A stretch of 64,000 nt of DNA from Prauserella marina (GTDB taxonomy: Bacteria; Actinomycetota; Actinomycetes; Mycobacteriales; Pseudonocardiaceae). Shown here in pieces: positions 8,594 to 18,080 of the stretch (position 1 is the stretch's first letter; the number at the start of each line of letters is the position of its first letter). Made by a program: the position numbers and the translations under genes. The stretch covers positions 2,282,501 through 2,346,500 of the forward strand of contig NZ_CP016353.1 in NCBI RefSeq assembly GCF_002240355.1. Direction: 5' to 3'. The notes beneath the pieces are model-generated. The model saw only the letters and a list, made by a program, of their open reading frames with translations. It was not told the DNA's origin and did not search any database.

Positions 8594-8701
8594 TCATTCC
8601 CGTCTGGCTGCGGCGACCACGAGGGCCAGCATCACGGCGGTGGCCTGGCTCAGCAGAGCGCGGCGGGCCTTGCGCTGTTCGGAACGAGTCGGACGGTTCA
8701 T
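8594..8701 (-). CDS. Possible 35-residue membrane microprotein
   Basis: A short ORF with ATG at 8701 and a GGGGAG site 7 bp upstream. It encodes a basic N-terminus (MNRPTRSEQRKARRALL) followed by a single hydrophobic helix (ATAVMLALVVAAA) and a charged end. Size and charge pattern fit a small single-pass inner membrane protein with the N-terminus inside. It stands alone between rnj and the EamA gene. I recognise no family. Lack of length makes coding status uncertain. Confidence 0.45.
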   Translation of the reverse strand: MNRPTRSEQRKARRALLSQATAVMLALVVAAARRE

Positions 8702-8802
8702 GGTGGGCTCCCCAGATGTCGACGGTGCCGGTGATGGCTTGCCGGTACTCAGAAGTCTGGTGACCGGATCCGGTTCCCACCTCCCACTCGCGGTTGAATC
8801 GG

Positions 8803-9771
8803 CTAGTCCGGCTGGGGGAGCGGTTCGCCCGCGGTGCTCTGCTGCTTGCCGGGAGCGGTGAGCTGCACGACGAGCGCGCCGCCGAGCAACACGACGGCAC
8901 CGGCGATCTGTACCGGGCTCAGTGCCTCGTTCAGCAGCAGCCACGCCGCCGCCGTGGCGATCAGCGGCTCGCACAGCGCCAGCACGCTGGCCACCGGCGC
9001 CGGCAGGTGCCGGAGCGCGTTGATACCGGCGAGGTAGGCGAAGACCGTGGCGAACAGCGCGACGGCGGCCAGCAGCGTCCACACGGGAGGCCGCCACGGC
9101 CCGAACTCGGCAGGCACGGTCAGCAACTCCGCCGGCCACGTCCACGGCGGGGCGACGACACACACGGCGACGGCGCCGACGAGCATGCCCCAGGTGACCA
9201 TGGTCAGCGGATGCAGCGAACCGACGCCGTGCTCGCCGAGCAGGAAGTACGCGGCGGAGCACAGGGCGGCGCCGACTCCGGCGAGCAGGCCGATCGCGTC
9301 GAGCCGCAGGCCCTCGTCGACCCTGGCGACCATGGCCAGCCCGGCGAGCGCGAGCGCGATGCCGACCCACATCAGCCACGGCAACCGCACCTTGCGCACG
9401 AACCGCACCCACAGCGCCACCAGCACCGGCGAGGTGAATTCGAGCAGGATCGCGACCCCGATCGGGATTCTCGCCGCCGCGACGAAATAGCAGAGCTGAA
9501 CCCCGGCGACGCCGAGCAGGCCGTAACCGGCGAGCACTTTCCACTGCTCGCGCCGCACGCGCAGCAGGCCGGGCCTGACCAGCGCGACCCCGGCCACCAG
9601 CACCAGCGCGGCGAGCCCGATCCTTGCCGCGGCGACCTGCTCGGGGGACAGGCCCGCGATCATCGCCGGTTTGCCGAGCACACCCGAACTGCCGAAGAAC
9701 ACCGAGGCCAGCAGGATCAGCGCGATGCCCCTGCCTCGGTGCACGACCGGCGGCGAGAAGGACACGCTCAC
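8803..9771 (-). CDS. EamA/DMT-family transporter
   Basis: A 322-residue polytopic protein with about ten hydrophobic segments arranged as two EamA repeats. Typical features are GSSGVLGKPAMIAGLSPEQ near the first helix and the end of repeat two (LCEPLIATAAAWLLLNEALS). Family members export amino acids or other metabolites; the substrate cannot be read from sequence. I chose GTG 9771, which overlaps the stop of the upstream acyltransferase gene by 4 bp (GTGA). The annotated frame extends further upstream in a region that is a shadow of that gene. Confidence 0.88.
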   Translation of the reverse strand: MSVSFSPPVVHRGRGIALILLASVFFGSSGVLGKPAMIAGLSPEQVAAARIGLAALVLVAGVALVRPGLLRVRREQWKVLAGYGLLGVAGVQLCYFVAAARIPIGVAILLEFTSPVLVALWVRFVRKVRLPWLMWVGIALALAGLAMVARVDEGLRLDAIGLLAGVGAALCSAAYFLLGEHGVGSLHPLTMVTWGMLVGAVAVCVVAPPWTWPAELLTVPAEFGPWRPPVWTLLAAVALFATVFAYLAGINALRHLPAPVASVLALCEPLIATAAAWLLLNEALSPVQIAGAVVLLGGALVVQLTAPGKQQSTAGEPLPQPD

Positions 9772-10583
9772 GGCCGCCACGGGCTGACGGTGTCGGTCGG
9801 CCGGGTCGGGTCGTGGAAACGAGGGCGGTCCGGCTCGGCCGCCCGCAACGGCACCAGTCCCTCGGTGATGGCGCGCATGATCGCGGCGTGCGCCTTGACG
9901 GCGTGCCCCGGTGTCGAAGCGGAAAAGGCCGTGAGGTCGACCGGGTCGCCGAAGTGGACCTTGAACACGGGACGGCGCAGCGGCGAGGTCAGGCCCGACT
10001 TCGCGAGCGGCAGCAGGTCGGCGATGCCGTCGACGGTCTCCGTGCCCCAGTACACCGCCTCGTGGGCACCCCACTGACTGATCGGCACCACGGGAACACC
10101 GGAGGCCAGCGCGAGTCTGGCCGCGCCCGTCTTGCCGCGTTCAGGCCACAGCCCCGGATCGTGGCTGATCCGGCCCTCCGGGTAGACGATGATGGGCGCG
10201 CGCGACTCGCGCAGAGCCTCGACGGCCTGCGCGAACTGGCCGATCGCCGAGCTCGATCCGCGATCGATCCGCAGGTGACCGCTGGCCTTGAGGGCCGGGC
10301 CGATGACCGGCGCGTCGAGAATCCCTCCCGCGAGCAGGAACCTCGGTGCGATCCCGATGCGCCTGCACGCGGCCATCAGCACGAACGCGTCGAAGACGCC
10401 GATGTGGTTGGCCGCCATGATCAGTGGCTTGCCGCGCAGTGAGCGCGGCACCGTTCCCGACACTCTGAGTTTTCCCGCGAGACCGACGACACCCCTGTCG
10501 ATGGCGAGCATGGTTCGCCAGATCGCCGGTGCGCGATCGCCCCGGCGTGGGTTTCGTCCGTTCTCGGGGTGCACCGCCACCAT
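9768..10583 (-). CDS. 1-acyl-glycerol-3-phosphate acyltransferase family protein
   Basis: A 271-residue PlsC-type acyltransferase. The catalytic H-x4-D motif is NHIGVFD and the substrate-binding block is YPEGRIS. Such enzymes transfer acyl groups to lysophosphatidate or related lipids at the membrane. It is followed with a 4-bp overlap by the EamA transporter, so the two form a small operon divergent from ftsK. No clear Shine-Dalgarno site is seen at ATG 10583, so a slightly later start is possible. Confidence 0.85.
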   Translation of the reverse strand: MVAVHPENGRNPRRGDRAPAIWRTMLAIDRGVVGLAGKLRVSGTVPRSLRGKPLIMAANHIGVFDAFVLMAACRRIGIAPRFLLAGGILDAPVIGPALKASGHLRIDRGSSSAIGQFAQAVEALRESRAPIIVYPEGRISHDPGLWPERGKTGAARLALASGVPVVPISQWGAHEAVYWGTETVDGIADLLPLAKSGLTSPLRRPVFKVHFGDPVDLTAFSASTPGHAVKAHAAIMRAITEGLVPLRAAEPDRPRFHDPTRPTDTVSPWRP

Positions 10584-10704
10584 TGGGTGAGGATGTCACG
10601 CGTGTCCGATCCGGCGGTGACCGGGCGAAGTCTTCTGATCGAGATCGCGTTGTGGCGCGAGTGGCACATGGGATTGACGTGACGAGGCGGTTACCGTAGA
10701 GGGC

Positions 10705-13257
10705 ATGGCGAGCGGCTCGGCGACACAGGGAAAGGGCGCGGCGCGCGGCGGCAAGGGGCCCGCGAGAAGCGCGGGAAGACCTCGCCCCGGCGCGCGCGGC
10801 TCATCGGGATCCTCCGGTGGGCCCTCGGCCCGTTCCGCACGGCCCGCGCGGTCGGCCGCACGGAAGCCGCCGCCCCGCAAACCACCGGCACGCCGCTCGT
10901 CGGGTGGCGCGTTCGCCAAGACGGTCCGTGGTGGCTGGAACCTGATCGCCAAAGGCGTCGGCGGTCTTGCCCGCACGGTGGGCCGCACCAGGGAACTGGA
11001 ACCGGAGCACCGCAGGGACGGGCTCGCGCTGGGGCTGATCGCGCTCGCGCTCGTCACGGCCGTCGGGGTGCTCTGGAAGGCGGCCGGGCCCATCGGGCTC
11101 GGTGTCACCGTCGGCACCCGCAGCTTTTTCGGAGCGGGCGCGGTCGCGCTGCCACTGGCGATGCTGGTCGCGGCCTTCGGGCTGATGCGCTCGGAGCCGC
11201 GACCGCAGAACCGGCCCAGGATCGCCGTCGGCACGATACTGGTGACTTTCGCGATCCTCGGCCTGTTGCACCTGTTCAGCGGACGGCCGCAGGTGCACGA
11301 CCGGCAGATGTACGCGGGCGGCTGGCTCGGCTGGTTCTCCGGCGACCTGCTCGCGCGCGGCGTCACCATCTGGGTCGCGGTGCCGCTGCTGCTGCTCATT
11401 CTCGGATTCGGGATCCTGGTGTTCACCGGTACCTCGGTGCGCGACATTCCCCGCAGGCTGCGCGAATGGGGCGCCGATCCGGAGGAACTGCGCGCCGCCG
11501 AGGAGGAGCGCGCGAGCAGGGACCGGGTGGCCGAGGAGGTCACCGAGGCCGACCCCGCTTCGGCGCGGCTGCGCAAACCCTCCCGGCGAAGGCAGGCCAG
11601 CTCGGCCGAAGCCGAAGGTCAGGGGGATCCGCAACTGGACCTCGGACTCGATTCCGCGCCGAAGGCCGAGAAGGTGCCCGCGAAACCCGCCGCGGCCGAG
11701 GTGCCCGAACGCAAGCAGCGCAAGCAGGAACCCGCGTTGTCGGTGACCCGCACGGTCGAGGGCGACTACACGTTGCCGTCGCCGGAACTGCTGACGCTCG
11801 GCGACGCGCCGAAGTCCCGCAGCAAGGCCAACGACGCCATGATCGAGGCGATCACCGGTGTCCTCGAACAGTTCAATGTGGACGCTCAGGTCACCGGGTT
11901 CACCCGTGGCCCGACGGTGACCCGCTACGAGGTCGAGCTCGGGCCCGGCGTCAAGGTCGAGAAGATCACCGCGCTCACCAAGAACATCGCCTACGCCGCG
12001 GCCACCGACAACGTGCGGTTGCTGGCTCCCATCCCCGGCAAGTCGGCCGTCGGCATCGAGGTGCCCAACTCGGACCGCGAGATGGTGCGGCTCGGCGACG
12101 TACTGCGCTCGGCGAAGGCGGCCAAGGACACGCACCCGATGGTCATCGGGCTCGGCAAGGACATCGAAGGCCATTTCGTCACCGCGAACCTGACCAAGAT
12201 GCCGCACCTGCTCGTCGCGGGCTCGACCGGATCGGGTAAGTCGAGCTTCGTCAACTCGATGCTGGTTTCGCTGCTTGCGCGTTCGACACCCGACGAGTGC
12301 AGGATGATCCTCATCGACCCGAAGATGGTCGAACTGACGCCCTACGAGGGCATCCCGCACCTGATCACGCCCATCATCACCCAGCCGAAGAAGGCCGCGG
12401 CGGCGCTGGCCTGGCTCGTGGAGGAGATGGAGCAGCGCTACCAGGACATGCAGGCCAACCGGGTCCGGCACATCGACGACTTCAACAAGAAGGTGCGCTC
12501 GGGGGAGATCACCGCGCCGCCAGGCAGCGAGCGGGAGTACCGGCCCTACCCCTACATCATGGCTATCGTCGACGAGCTGGCCGATCTGATGATGACCGCG
12601 CCCCGTGACGTCGAGGACGCCATCGTGCGGATCACGCAGAAGGCTCGTGCCGCCGGAATCCATCTCGTGCTGGCCACCCAGCGGCCCTCCGTCGACGTGG
12701 TCACCGGCCTGATCAAGACCAACGTGCCCTCGCGGCTCGCCTTCGCCACGTCCTCGCTCACCGACTCCAGGGTCATCCTCGACCAGCCGGGCGCCGAGAA
12801 GCTCATCGGCATGGGCGACGCGCTGTACCTGCCGATGGGCGCGGGCAAGCCGGTGCGCATCCAGGGCGCGTTCGTCAGCGACGAGGAGATCGCCTCGATC
12901 GTCGACTTCGCCAAGGAACAGGCCGAACCGGACTACACCGACGGGGTCACGGCGGCCAAGGCCGCCGAGCAGAAGGAGATCGACCCCGACATCGGTGACG
13001 ACCTCGACGTGCTGCTCCAGGCCACCGAACTGGTCGTCAGCTCACAGTTCGGGTCGACGTCGATGCTTCAGCGCAAGCTGCGAGTCGGGTTCGCGAAGGC
13101 CGGCAGGCTGATGGACCTGCTGGAGTCCAGGGGAGTCGTCGGTCCTTCCGAGGGCTCGAAGGCCCGTGACGTGCTCGTCAAACCGGAGGATCTGCCGGGC
13201 ACGCTCGCGCTCATCAGGGGCGGGCCCGCGCCCGACGACGAGCCGGACGACGACTGA
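10705..13257 (+). CDS. ftsK: FtsK/SpoIIIE-family DNA translocase
   Basis: An 850-residue septal DNA pump that moves chromosome termini during division or sporulation. The first 95 residues are basic and low-complexity. About four transmembrane helices follow (residues 110-255), then a charged linker, then the motor domain with Walker A GSTGSGKS (near 506-514) and Walker B IVDELADLM (near 618). A C-terminal winged-helix gamma domain (about 770-835) reads KOPS-like sites. TACCGT at 10692-10697 is 7 bp before the ATG, so the transcript is probably leaderless. In M. tuberculosis ftsK also lies between rnj and argA. Confidence 0.95.
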   Translation: MASGSATQGKGAARGGKGPARSAGRPRPGARGSSGSSGGPSARSARPARSAARKPPPRKPPARRSSGGAFAKTVRGGWNLIAKGVGGLARTVGRTRELEPEHRRDGLALGLIALALVTAVGVLWKAAGPIGLGVTVGTRSFFGAGAVALPLAMLVAAFGLMRSEPRPQNRPRIAVGTILVTFAILGLLHLFSGRPQVHDRQMYAGGWLGWFSGDLLARGVTIWVAVPLLLLILGFGILVFTGTSVRDIPRRLREWGADPEELRAAEEERASRDRVAEEVTEADPASARLRKPSRRRQASSAEAEGQGDPQLDLGLDSAPKAEKVPAKPAAAEVPERKQRKQEPALSVTRTVEGDYTLPSPELLTLGDAPKSRSKANDAMIEAITGVLEQFNVDAQVTGFTRGPTVTRYEVELGPGVKVEKITALTKNIAYAAATDNVRLLAPIPGKSAVGIEVPNSDREMVRLGDVLRSAKAAKDTHPMVIGLGKDIEGHFVTANLTKMPHLLVAGSTGSGKSSFVNSMLVSLLARSTPDECRMILIDPKMVELTPYEGIPHLITPIITQPKKAAAALAWLVEEMEQRYQDMQANRVRHIDDFNKKVRSGEITAPPGSEREYRPYPYIMAIVDELADLMMTAPRDVEDAIVRITQKARAAGIHLVLATQRPSVDVVTGLIKTNVPSRLAFATSSLTDSRVILDQPGAEKLIGMGDALYLPMGAGKPVRIQGAFVSDEEIASIVDFAKEQAEPDYTDGVTAAKAAEQKEIDPDIGDDLDVLLQATELVVSSQFGSTSMLQRKLRVGFAKAGRLMDLLESRGVVGPSEGSKARDVLVKPEDLPGTLALIRGGPAPDDEPDDD

Positions 13258-13302
13258 TCCGCGACCCGGGCCGCCGCGAACGGGCTCCGGGAACGCGGGC
13301 CC

Positions 13303-13383
13303 GAACGCGCATCTCGATGTCCTGAGTGCGGATCTCGCGCGCCCGGACGCGGATCTCGGCGTCCTGAGCGGGGGACTCGCGGA
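13303..13383. repeat. Two tandem 42-bp imperfect repeats between convergent genes
   Basis: Copies start at 13303 and 13345, with a 42-bp period and about three quarters of 39 positions identical. Shared blocks include ATCTCG, GTCCTGAG and CTCGCG. They fill the gap between the ends of ftsK and argA and are not part of any supported gene. They may belong to a dispersed intergenic repeat family. Confidence 0.5.
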
Positions 13384-13881
13384 TCAGAGCTCCAGCAGCA
13401 TCCGGGTGTTGCCGAGCGTGTTGGGTTTGACGAACGGCAGGTCGAGGAATTCGGCGACGCCAGGGTCGGCTGAGCGGCGCATCTCCTCGTAGACCTCGCT
13501 CGGCACCGGGGTTCCCTCGATCTCGCGGAAGCCGTGCCTTCCGAAGAACTCGGTTTCGAAGGTGAGCACGAAGATCCGCGGCAACCCCAGCTCCTTCGCC
13601 AGCTCGACCAGGGTCTTGACCAGCAGGTGCCCGACGCCCCTCCCCCTGACGGCGTGCTCGACGGCGACCGTGCGGATCTCGGCCAGGTCCTCCCACAGCA
13701 CGTGCAGCGCGCCGCAACCGACGATCTCGCCGCCGGCTTCCGCGACCCAGAACTCCTGCATGTCCTCGTAGAGCGTCACGAGGTTTTTCTCAAGCAGAAC
13801 CTTGCCCGCGTTGGAGTCGACCAGTGCTTTGATCTTGCGAACGTCCGCGATACGAGCGCGGCGGATGAGCGGTGACTCCAC
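13384..13881 (-). CDS. argA: Amino-acid N-acetyltransferase (GNAT)
   Basis: A 165-residue GNAT protein closely resembling Rv2747, the mycobacterial N-acetylglutamate synthase that starts arginine biosynthesis. The acetyl-CoA loop is seen as VRGRGVGHLLV (the R/Q-x-x-G-x-G/A motif). C-terminal residues (FFGRHGF) match the family. The length fits the short actinobacterial ArgA, which lacks the amino acid kinase domain of the E. coli enzyme. The start is GTG 13881, and the gene is divergent from rimO with only 62 bp between the starts. Confidence 0.85.
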   Translation of the reverse strand: MESPLIRRARIADVRKIKALVDSNAGKVLLEKNLVTLYEDMQEFWVAEAGGEIVGCGALHVLWEDLAEIRTVAVEHAVRGRGVGHLLVKTLVELAKELGLPRIFVLTFETEFFGRHGFREIEGTPVPSEVYEEMRRSADPGVAEFLDLPFVKPNTLGNTRMLLEL

Positions 13882-13943
13882 GATGCCGACGCTAGCGGGC
13901 GGCCTCTCCGCCGTTGCTCACGGCCCGTCGTTACCCTGGTCGG

Positions 13944-15401
13944 GTGGCTGCCGCTGAATCCTCACCAGGCCGAAGAGTGTCCTTGTTGACCCTCGGCTGC
14001 GCACGCAACGAGGTCGACTCCGAGGAACTCGCTGGCAGGCTCGCCGCGGGTGGCTGGGAACTGACCGACGACGCCGAGGGCAGCGACGTCGTCGTGGTCA
14101 ATACGTGCGGGTTCGTGGAGTCGGCGAAGAAGGACTCCGTCGACACCCTGCTCGCCGCGTCCGACACCGGCGCGAAGGTCGTCGCGGTCGGGTGCATGGC
14201 CGAGCGCTACGGCAACGAACTCGCCGACAGCCTCCCCGAGGCCGACGCCGTGCTCGGCTTCGATCACTATCCCCAGCTCGCCGAACGGCTCGACGACATC
14301 GCGGCAGGCAAGGCCATCGCCGCGCACACGCCTGCCGACCGGCGCACCCTGCTGCCGATCTCGCCGGTACAGCGGCCCGCCGCCGCCGAGCACGTCACCG
14401 TGCCGGGCCACGCGGGCTGGGGGCCCCGGGTGCTCAGGGCCAGGCTCGACGACGCCCCGTTCGCCGCGCTCAAGATCGCCTCCGGCTGCGACCGCAGGTG
14501 CTCGTTCTGCGCGATCCCATCTTTCCGGGGCTCGTTCGTGTCCCGGCATCCCGACGAGATCGTCGCCGAGGCACAGTGGCTGGCCACGCAGGGCGTGCGC
14601 GAGCTGTTCCTGGTGAGCGAGAACTCGACCTCCTACGGCAAGGACCTCGGCAGGGAACTCGGCGGAACGAGGGCGCTGGAGGCGTTGCTGCCGAGGCTCG
14701 CGGGCATCGACGGCGTCGACCGGGTGCGCGTGTCCTACCTGCAGCCCGCGGAGACCCGCCCTGACCTGGTCAGGGCGATCGCGACGACCGAAGGCGTCGC
14801 CGACTACTTCGACCTGTCCTTCCAGCATTCCAGCGAGGCCGTGCTGCGCAGGATGCGCAGGTTCGGCTCGACGGATTCGTTCCTCGCGCTGGTCGGCCAG
14901 ATCCGGGAGTACGCGCCGGAGGCCGGTATCCGCACCAACGTCATCGTCGGCTTCCCCGGCGAGACCGAGGCCGACCTCGCCGAGCTGGAGCGGTTCCTGA
15001 CCGGTGCAAGGCTCGACGCGGTGGGTGTGTTCGGATACTCCGACGAGGACGGCACCGAGGCTGAAAGCTACGAAGGCAAGCTGGACGAGGCCACGATCGC
15101 CGAACGGGTCGCCAGGATCTCCGCGCTCGTGGAGGAACTCACCACGCAGCGCGCGGAGGACCGGATCGGCAAGTTCGTCGACGTGCTCGTGGAGAGCATC
15201 ACCGAGTCCGAAACGGTCGACGGCGACACCGAGGTGATCGGCAGGGCTGCGCACCAGGCCCCCGAGGTCGACGGCGAGTGTGTCGTGCTCGGCGCGGGCA
15301 GCGCGAAGGTCGGCGAGCTGATCCGCTGTGTCGTCGTCGACAGCGCGGGCGTCGACCTCGTGGTGCGGCCCGCCGAGCCGGTAGCGGACCCCGCGCCGTG
15401 A
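13944..15401 (+). CDS. rimO: Ribosomal protein S12 methylthiotransferase
   Basis: RimO inserts sulfur and a methyl group on an aspartate of ribosomal protein S12. The N-terminal UPF0004 domain has its three cluster cysteines in LGCARN, NTCGFV and VGCMAER. The radical SAM motif CDRRCSFC (near 181-188) is intact. A C-terminal TRAM domain is present. The total of 485 residues is typical. I chose GTG 13944: it lies 6 bp after a TACCCT -10 (13932-13937), so it is probably leaderless, and the mature family start ([10 protein letters not shown]) follows. The stop overlaps the pgsA start by 4 bp. Confidence 0.93.
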   Translation: MAAAESSPGRRVSLLTLGCARNEVDSEELAGRLAAGGWELTDDAEGSDVVVVNTCGFVESAKKDSVDTLLAASDTGAKVVAVGCMAERYGNELADSLPEADAVLGFDHYPQLAERLDDIAAGKAIAAHTPADRRTLLPISPVQRPAAAEHVTVPGHAGWGPRVLRARLDDAPFAALKIASGCDRRCSFCAIPSFRGSFVSRHPDEIVAEAQWLATQGVRELFLVSENSTSYGKDLGRELGGTRALEALLPRLAGIDGVDRVRVSYLQPAETRPDLVRAIATTEGVADYFDLSFQHSSEAVLRRMRRFGSTDSFLALVGQIREYAPEAGIRTNVIVGFPGETEADLAELERFLTGARLDAVGVFGYSDEDGTEAESYEGKLDEATIAERVARISALVEELTTQRAEDRIGKFVDVLVESITESETVDGDTEVIGRAAHQAPEVDGECVVLGAGSAKVGELIRCVVVDSAGVDLVVRPAEPVADPAP

Positions 15402-16024
15402 GTGCGGAGGCGGGCGGCACCGACAGGGAGACCGAGGTGCCCGTTCCCTCACCGGTGCGTGCCGTGCCGACGCTCAACGTGGCGAACGTGCTGACGCTGT
15501 CCCGGTTCGTGCTCGTCCCGTTGTTCGTCGTCGCCCTGTTCCAGGGCGACGGTACGGACCCGGTGTGGCGCTATGTCGCGACGGCCGTGTTCGCCATCGC
15601 CGCGCTCACCGACCGGGTCGACGGCTGGGTCGCCCGCAAGTACAGCCTGATCACCGATTTCGGCAAGATCGCCGATCCGATCGCGGACAAGGCGCTCATC
15701 GGTGCCGCGCTCGTCGGCCTGAGCGTGCTCGGTGAGCTGCCGTGGTGGGTCACCATCGTGATCGCGGTCAGGGAACTCGGGGTGACGGGACTGCGGTTCT
15801 GGGTCATCCGGCACGGGGTGATCCCGGCGAGCAGAGGCGGCAAGGCCAAGACCCTCGCGCAGGTGGTGGCCATCGGCGCGTTCCTGCTGCCGCTGCCATC
15901 GGGCCTCGACCCGGTCTGCTGGGTGCTGATGGGTTTCGCGCTCGCGCTGACGGTCGCGACCGGCGTCGATTATCTGGTCAAGGCACTGCGGATGCGGGTG
16001 AGTGCCCGCAAGGCCGGAGCATGA
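15398..16024 (+). CDS. pgsA: CDP-diacylglycerol-glycerol-3-phosphate 3-phosphatidyltransferase
   Basis: A 208-residue integral membrane enzyme that makes phosphatidylglycerophosphate. The CDP-alcohol phosphotransferase signature D-x2-D-G-x2-A-R-x8-G-x3-D-x3-D starts at residue 72 ([10 protein letters not shown], then GKIADPIAD). About five hydrophobic helices follow the first 30 hydrophilic residues. GTG 15398 overlaps the rimO stop. The order pgsA-pncC-clgR-pspA matches Rv2746c-Rv2744c. A phosphatidylinositol-phosphate synthase is an alternative within the same superfamily, but the context favours PgsA. Confidence 0.9.
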   Translation: MSAEAGGTDRETEVPVPSPVRAVPTLNVANVLTLSRFVLVPLFVVALFQGDGTDPVWRYVATAVFAIAALTDRVDGWVARKYSLITDFGKIADPIADKALIGAALVGLSVLGELPWWVTIVIAVRELGVTGLRFWVIRHGVIPASRGGKAKTLAQVVAIGAFLLPLPSGLDPVCWVLMGFALALTVATGVDYLVKALRMRVSARKAGA

Positions 16025-16028
16025 GCCG

Positions 16029-16496
16029 GTGAGCGGCCAGGCGAGGGAGATCATCGCGGGCCTGATCCGCAGGGGCGAGACGGTGGCGACGGCGGAATCG
16101 CTCACCGCGGGCCTGGTGTGCGCGGAGCTGACCGGCGTCGCCGGGTCCAGCGCAGTGGTCAGGGGCGGGCTCGTCGTGTACGCCACGGATTTGAAGGCCA
16201 GCCTCGCCGGGGTCGACTCCGCGTTGCTCGCCGCGCACGGAGCGGTGCACCCCGAGGTCGCCGCTCAGCTCGCCGTGGGGGCGAGAGCGCGTTGCGTGGC
16301 CGACTGGGGACTCGGGCTCACCGGAGTCGCCGGTCCGGACCCACAGGATGGAATCGCGCCGGGAACGGTATATGTCGCGCTTTCGGGTGAGCACGTCAGC
16401 GAGGTGCGTACGCTGCGCATTCAGGGCGACCGCGGGGAGGTTCGGGCGGCATCGGTGCGGGCAGCGCTGGAAACGCTCGGGGAACAATTGACCTGA
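16029..16496 (+). CDS. pncC: Nicotinamide-nucleotide amidohydrolase (CinA C-terminal domain)
   Basis: A 155-residue stand-alone CinA C-terminal (PncC) domain. Typical motifs are [26 protein letters not shown] and [20 protein letters not shown]. The enzyme deamidates nicotinamide mononucleotide in pyridine nucleotide recycling. GTG 16029 is 5 bp after the pgsA stop. An in-frame ATG at 16002 would overlap pgsA and add nine residues. Confidence 0.88.
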   Translation: MSGQAREIIAGLIRRGETVATAESLTAGLVCAELTGVAGSSAVVRGGLVVYATDLKASLAGVDSALLAAHGAVHPEVAAQLAVGARARCVADWGLGLTGVAGPDPQDGIAPGTVYVALSGEHVSEVRTLRIQGDRGEVRAASVRAALETLGEQLT

Positions 16497-16503
16497 TTCC
16501 CGC

Positions 16504-16545
16504 GTTCGCCCTTGGCGGACGTACGTGTCAACCACTGCGTACTGT
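16504..16545 (+). promoter_or_regulatory. ClgR-type box and promoter of clgR
   Basis: GTTCGC-N5-GCG at 16504-16517 matches the published Streptomyces ClgR consensus. A TACTGT -10 at 16540-16545 puts transcription start near 16552, so the box would centre near -41, a typical activator position. The match has nine fixed bases and could occur about twice by chance in a window of this GC content; the location is what gives it weight. Confidence 0.5.
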
Positions 16546-16590
16546 CGCCCGGTCTCGGTAACGTGGGGTGTAGCTGAAGGGAGGCGCGTC

Positions 16591-17034
16591 ATGACCGTGC
16601 TGTTGCGCGAGGCGATCGGTGATCGGCTCAGGCATGCCCGCACCACCAAGCGTCGGACGCTGCGCGACATTTCCCGCGCCGCCAAAGTCAGCCTTGGATA
16701 CCTCTCCGAGGTCGAGCGAGGCCAGAAGGAGGCTTCGAGCGAGCTGCTCGCCTCGATCTGCGACGCGCTCGACCTGCCTCTCGGTGAGTTGCTGCACAAC
16801 GTGGCCGCCGACGTCTCGGCCCTGAGCGAGATGGAGCGCGCCTCGGTCGAGCACCAGGCGGAGCACGCACAGGCCGACCGTACCGAGGGCAGGGCCGGTG
16901 CTTCGGACGGCGAGTTCGAAGGCGGAAGGCTCGTGTCGGGTGTCAGCGGAAACGACCTGGCGGACCTGCGGCTGTCGCCCGCGCTGCGCACCACCATCAG
17001 CGCGCCGAAGTCGAAGGCCGTCCTCGCCGCGTAA
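16591..17034 (+). CDS. clgR: ClgR-like XRE transcriptional activator
   Basis: A 147-residue regulator. The helix-turn-helix is at about residues 10-66 ([20 protein letters not shown]). ClgR activates clp protease genes and, in mycobacteria, the psp envelope-stress genes. The C-terminus ends in Val-Leu-Ala-Ala, resembling the ClpP degron reported for ClgR proteins, so it may be a protease substrate that controls its own regulator. ATG 16591 has an excellent GAAGGGAGG site. Neighbours pspA and pspM are as in Rv2745c-Rv2743c. Confidence 0.9.
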   Translation: MTVLLREAIGDRLRHARTTKRRTLRDISRAAKVSLGYLSEVERGQKEASSELLASICDALDLPLGELLHNVAADVSALSEMERASVEHQAEHAQADRTEGRAGASDGEFEGGRLVSGVSGNDLADLRLSPALRTTISAPKSKAVLAA

Positions 17035-17064
17035 GCTTGCTCAGGGGTGCTGGTCGGGCCCATC

Positions 17065-17080
17065 TCAGGGCCATCCCTGA
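17065..17080. other. Short perfect hairpin between clgR and pspA
   Basis: TCAGGG-ccat-CCCTGA, a 6-bp stem with a 4-nt loop, in the 190-bp gap between clgR and pspA. It could be an attenuator or operator that uncouples the two genes. No T-run follows. Confidence 0.35.
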
Positions 17081-17224
17081 ATTCCCCCGGGGTCGCCTGG
17101 AACGGCGGCCGTTGACCTGACACGATGGAACCCAACACCGGGGGTCGCGCGTTGCCAGGACATCGGCGGACGGTGACGACACCGGATCAACAGCCCGTGG
17201 GACGTGAGAAGGCAGGCGGAGGAG

Positions 17225-18070
17225 ATGGCCAACCCTTTCGTGAAGTTCTGGAAGTACCTCATGGCGGCGTTCTCGTCGAAGGTTGACGAGTACGCCGACC
17301 CGAAGGTGCAGATCCAGCAGGCCATCGAGGAGGCGCAGCGCAACCATCAGGCGCTCTCCCAGCAGGCGGCGTCGGTCATCGGCAACCAGCGCCAGTTGGA
17401 GATGAAGCTCAACCGGCAGCTCGGCGAGGTCGAGAAACTACAGTCGTCGACGAGGCAGGCCCTCGTGCTGGCCGACGAGGCGCGGGCAAAGGGGGACGAG
17501 AAGAAGGCGCAGGAGTTCGAGACCGCCGCCGAGGGGTTCGCCGCGCAGCTCGTCACCGCCGAACAGAGCATCGAAGACCTCAAGACGTTGCACGACCAGT
17601 CGTTGCAGGCCGCCGGGCAGGCCAAGCAGGCGGTGGAGCGCAACGCGAGCATGTTGCAGCAGAAGCTGGCCGAGCGCACCAAGCTGCTGTCGCAGCTCGA
17701 ACAGGCCAAGATGCAGGAGCAGGTCTCCGCCTCGCTCACGCAGATGACCGAGCTGGCCGCTCCCGGCAACACTCCGTCGCTCGACGAGGTCAGGGACAAG
17801 ATCGAGAAGCGCTACACCACGGCGCTCGGCTCGGCTGAGCTGGCTCAGAACTCGGTGCAGGGCCGCATGATGGAGGTTCAGCACTCCACGACGCAGCTCG
17901 CGGGACACAACCGGCTTGAGCAGATCAGGGCTTCGATGAAGGGCGAATCGGTCGCCCAGGTCACCGAGGGCTCGTCGGCCGGCTCGGCCGCTCCGGCCTC
18001 CTCTGCGGGTGAGGTGCAGAAGGAGATCCAGGCGCGCGTCGAGGCCGAGCGGCAGAAGAACCAGGCCTGA
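17225..18070 (+). CDS. pspA: Phage-shock protein A / IM30 family
   Basis: A 281-residue, almost wholly helical coiled-coil protein of the PspA/IM30 (ESCRT-III-like) family that coats and stabilises the inner membrane under envelope stress. The N-terminal amphipathic segment ([19 protein letters not shown]) is the membrane anchor, and long heptad regions run from residues 25 to 225. The C-terminal 35 residues are Ser/Ala-rich and probably flexible. ATG 17225 is preceded by GGAGGAG, although spacing is short. It is the homologue of the mycobacterial 35-kDa antigen Rv2744c. Confidence 0.93.
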   Translation: MANPFVKFWKYLMAAFSSKVDEYADPKVQIQQAIEEAQRNHQALSQQAASVIGNQRQLEMKLNRQLGEVEKLQSSTRQALVLADEARAKGDEKKAQEFETAAEGFAAQLVTAEQSIEDLKTLHDQSLQAAGQAKQAVERNASMLQQKLAERTKLLSQLEQAKMQEQVSASLTQMTELAAPGNTPSLDEVRDKIEKRYTTALGSAELAQNSVQGRMMEVQHSTTQLAGHNRLEQIRASMKGESVAQVTEGSSAGSAAPASSAGEVQKEIQARVEAERQKNQA

Positions 18071-18080
18071 GCGGGTAGCG

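Noticed and set aside
8462-8603. 12-bp direct repeat (GGTCATTCCCGT) at 8462 and 8592
   Set aside because: One copy is inside the end of rnj, and the other in the microprotein ORF. Nothing else is shared, so chance is the simplest reading.
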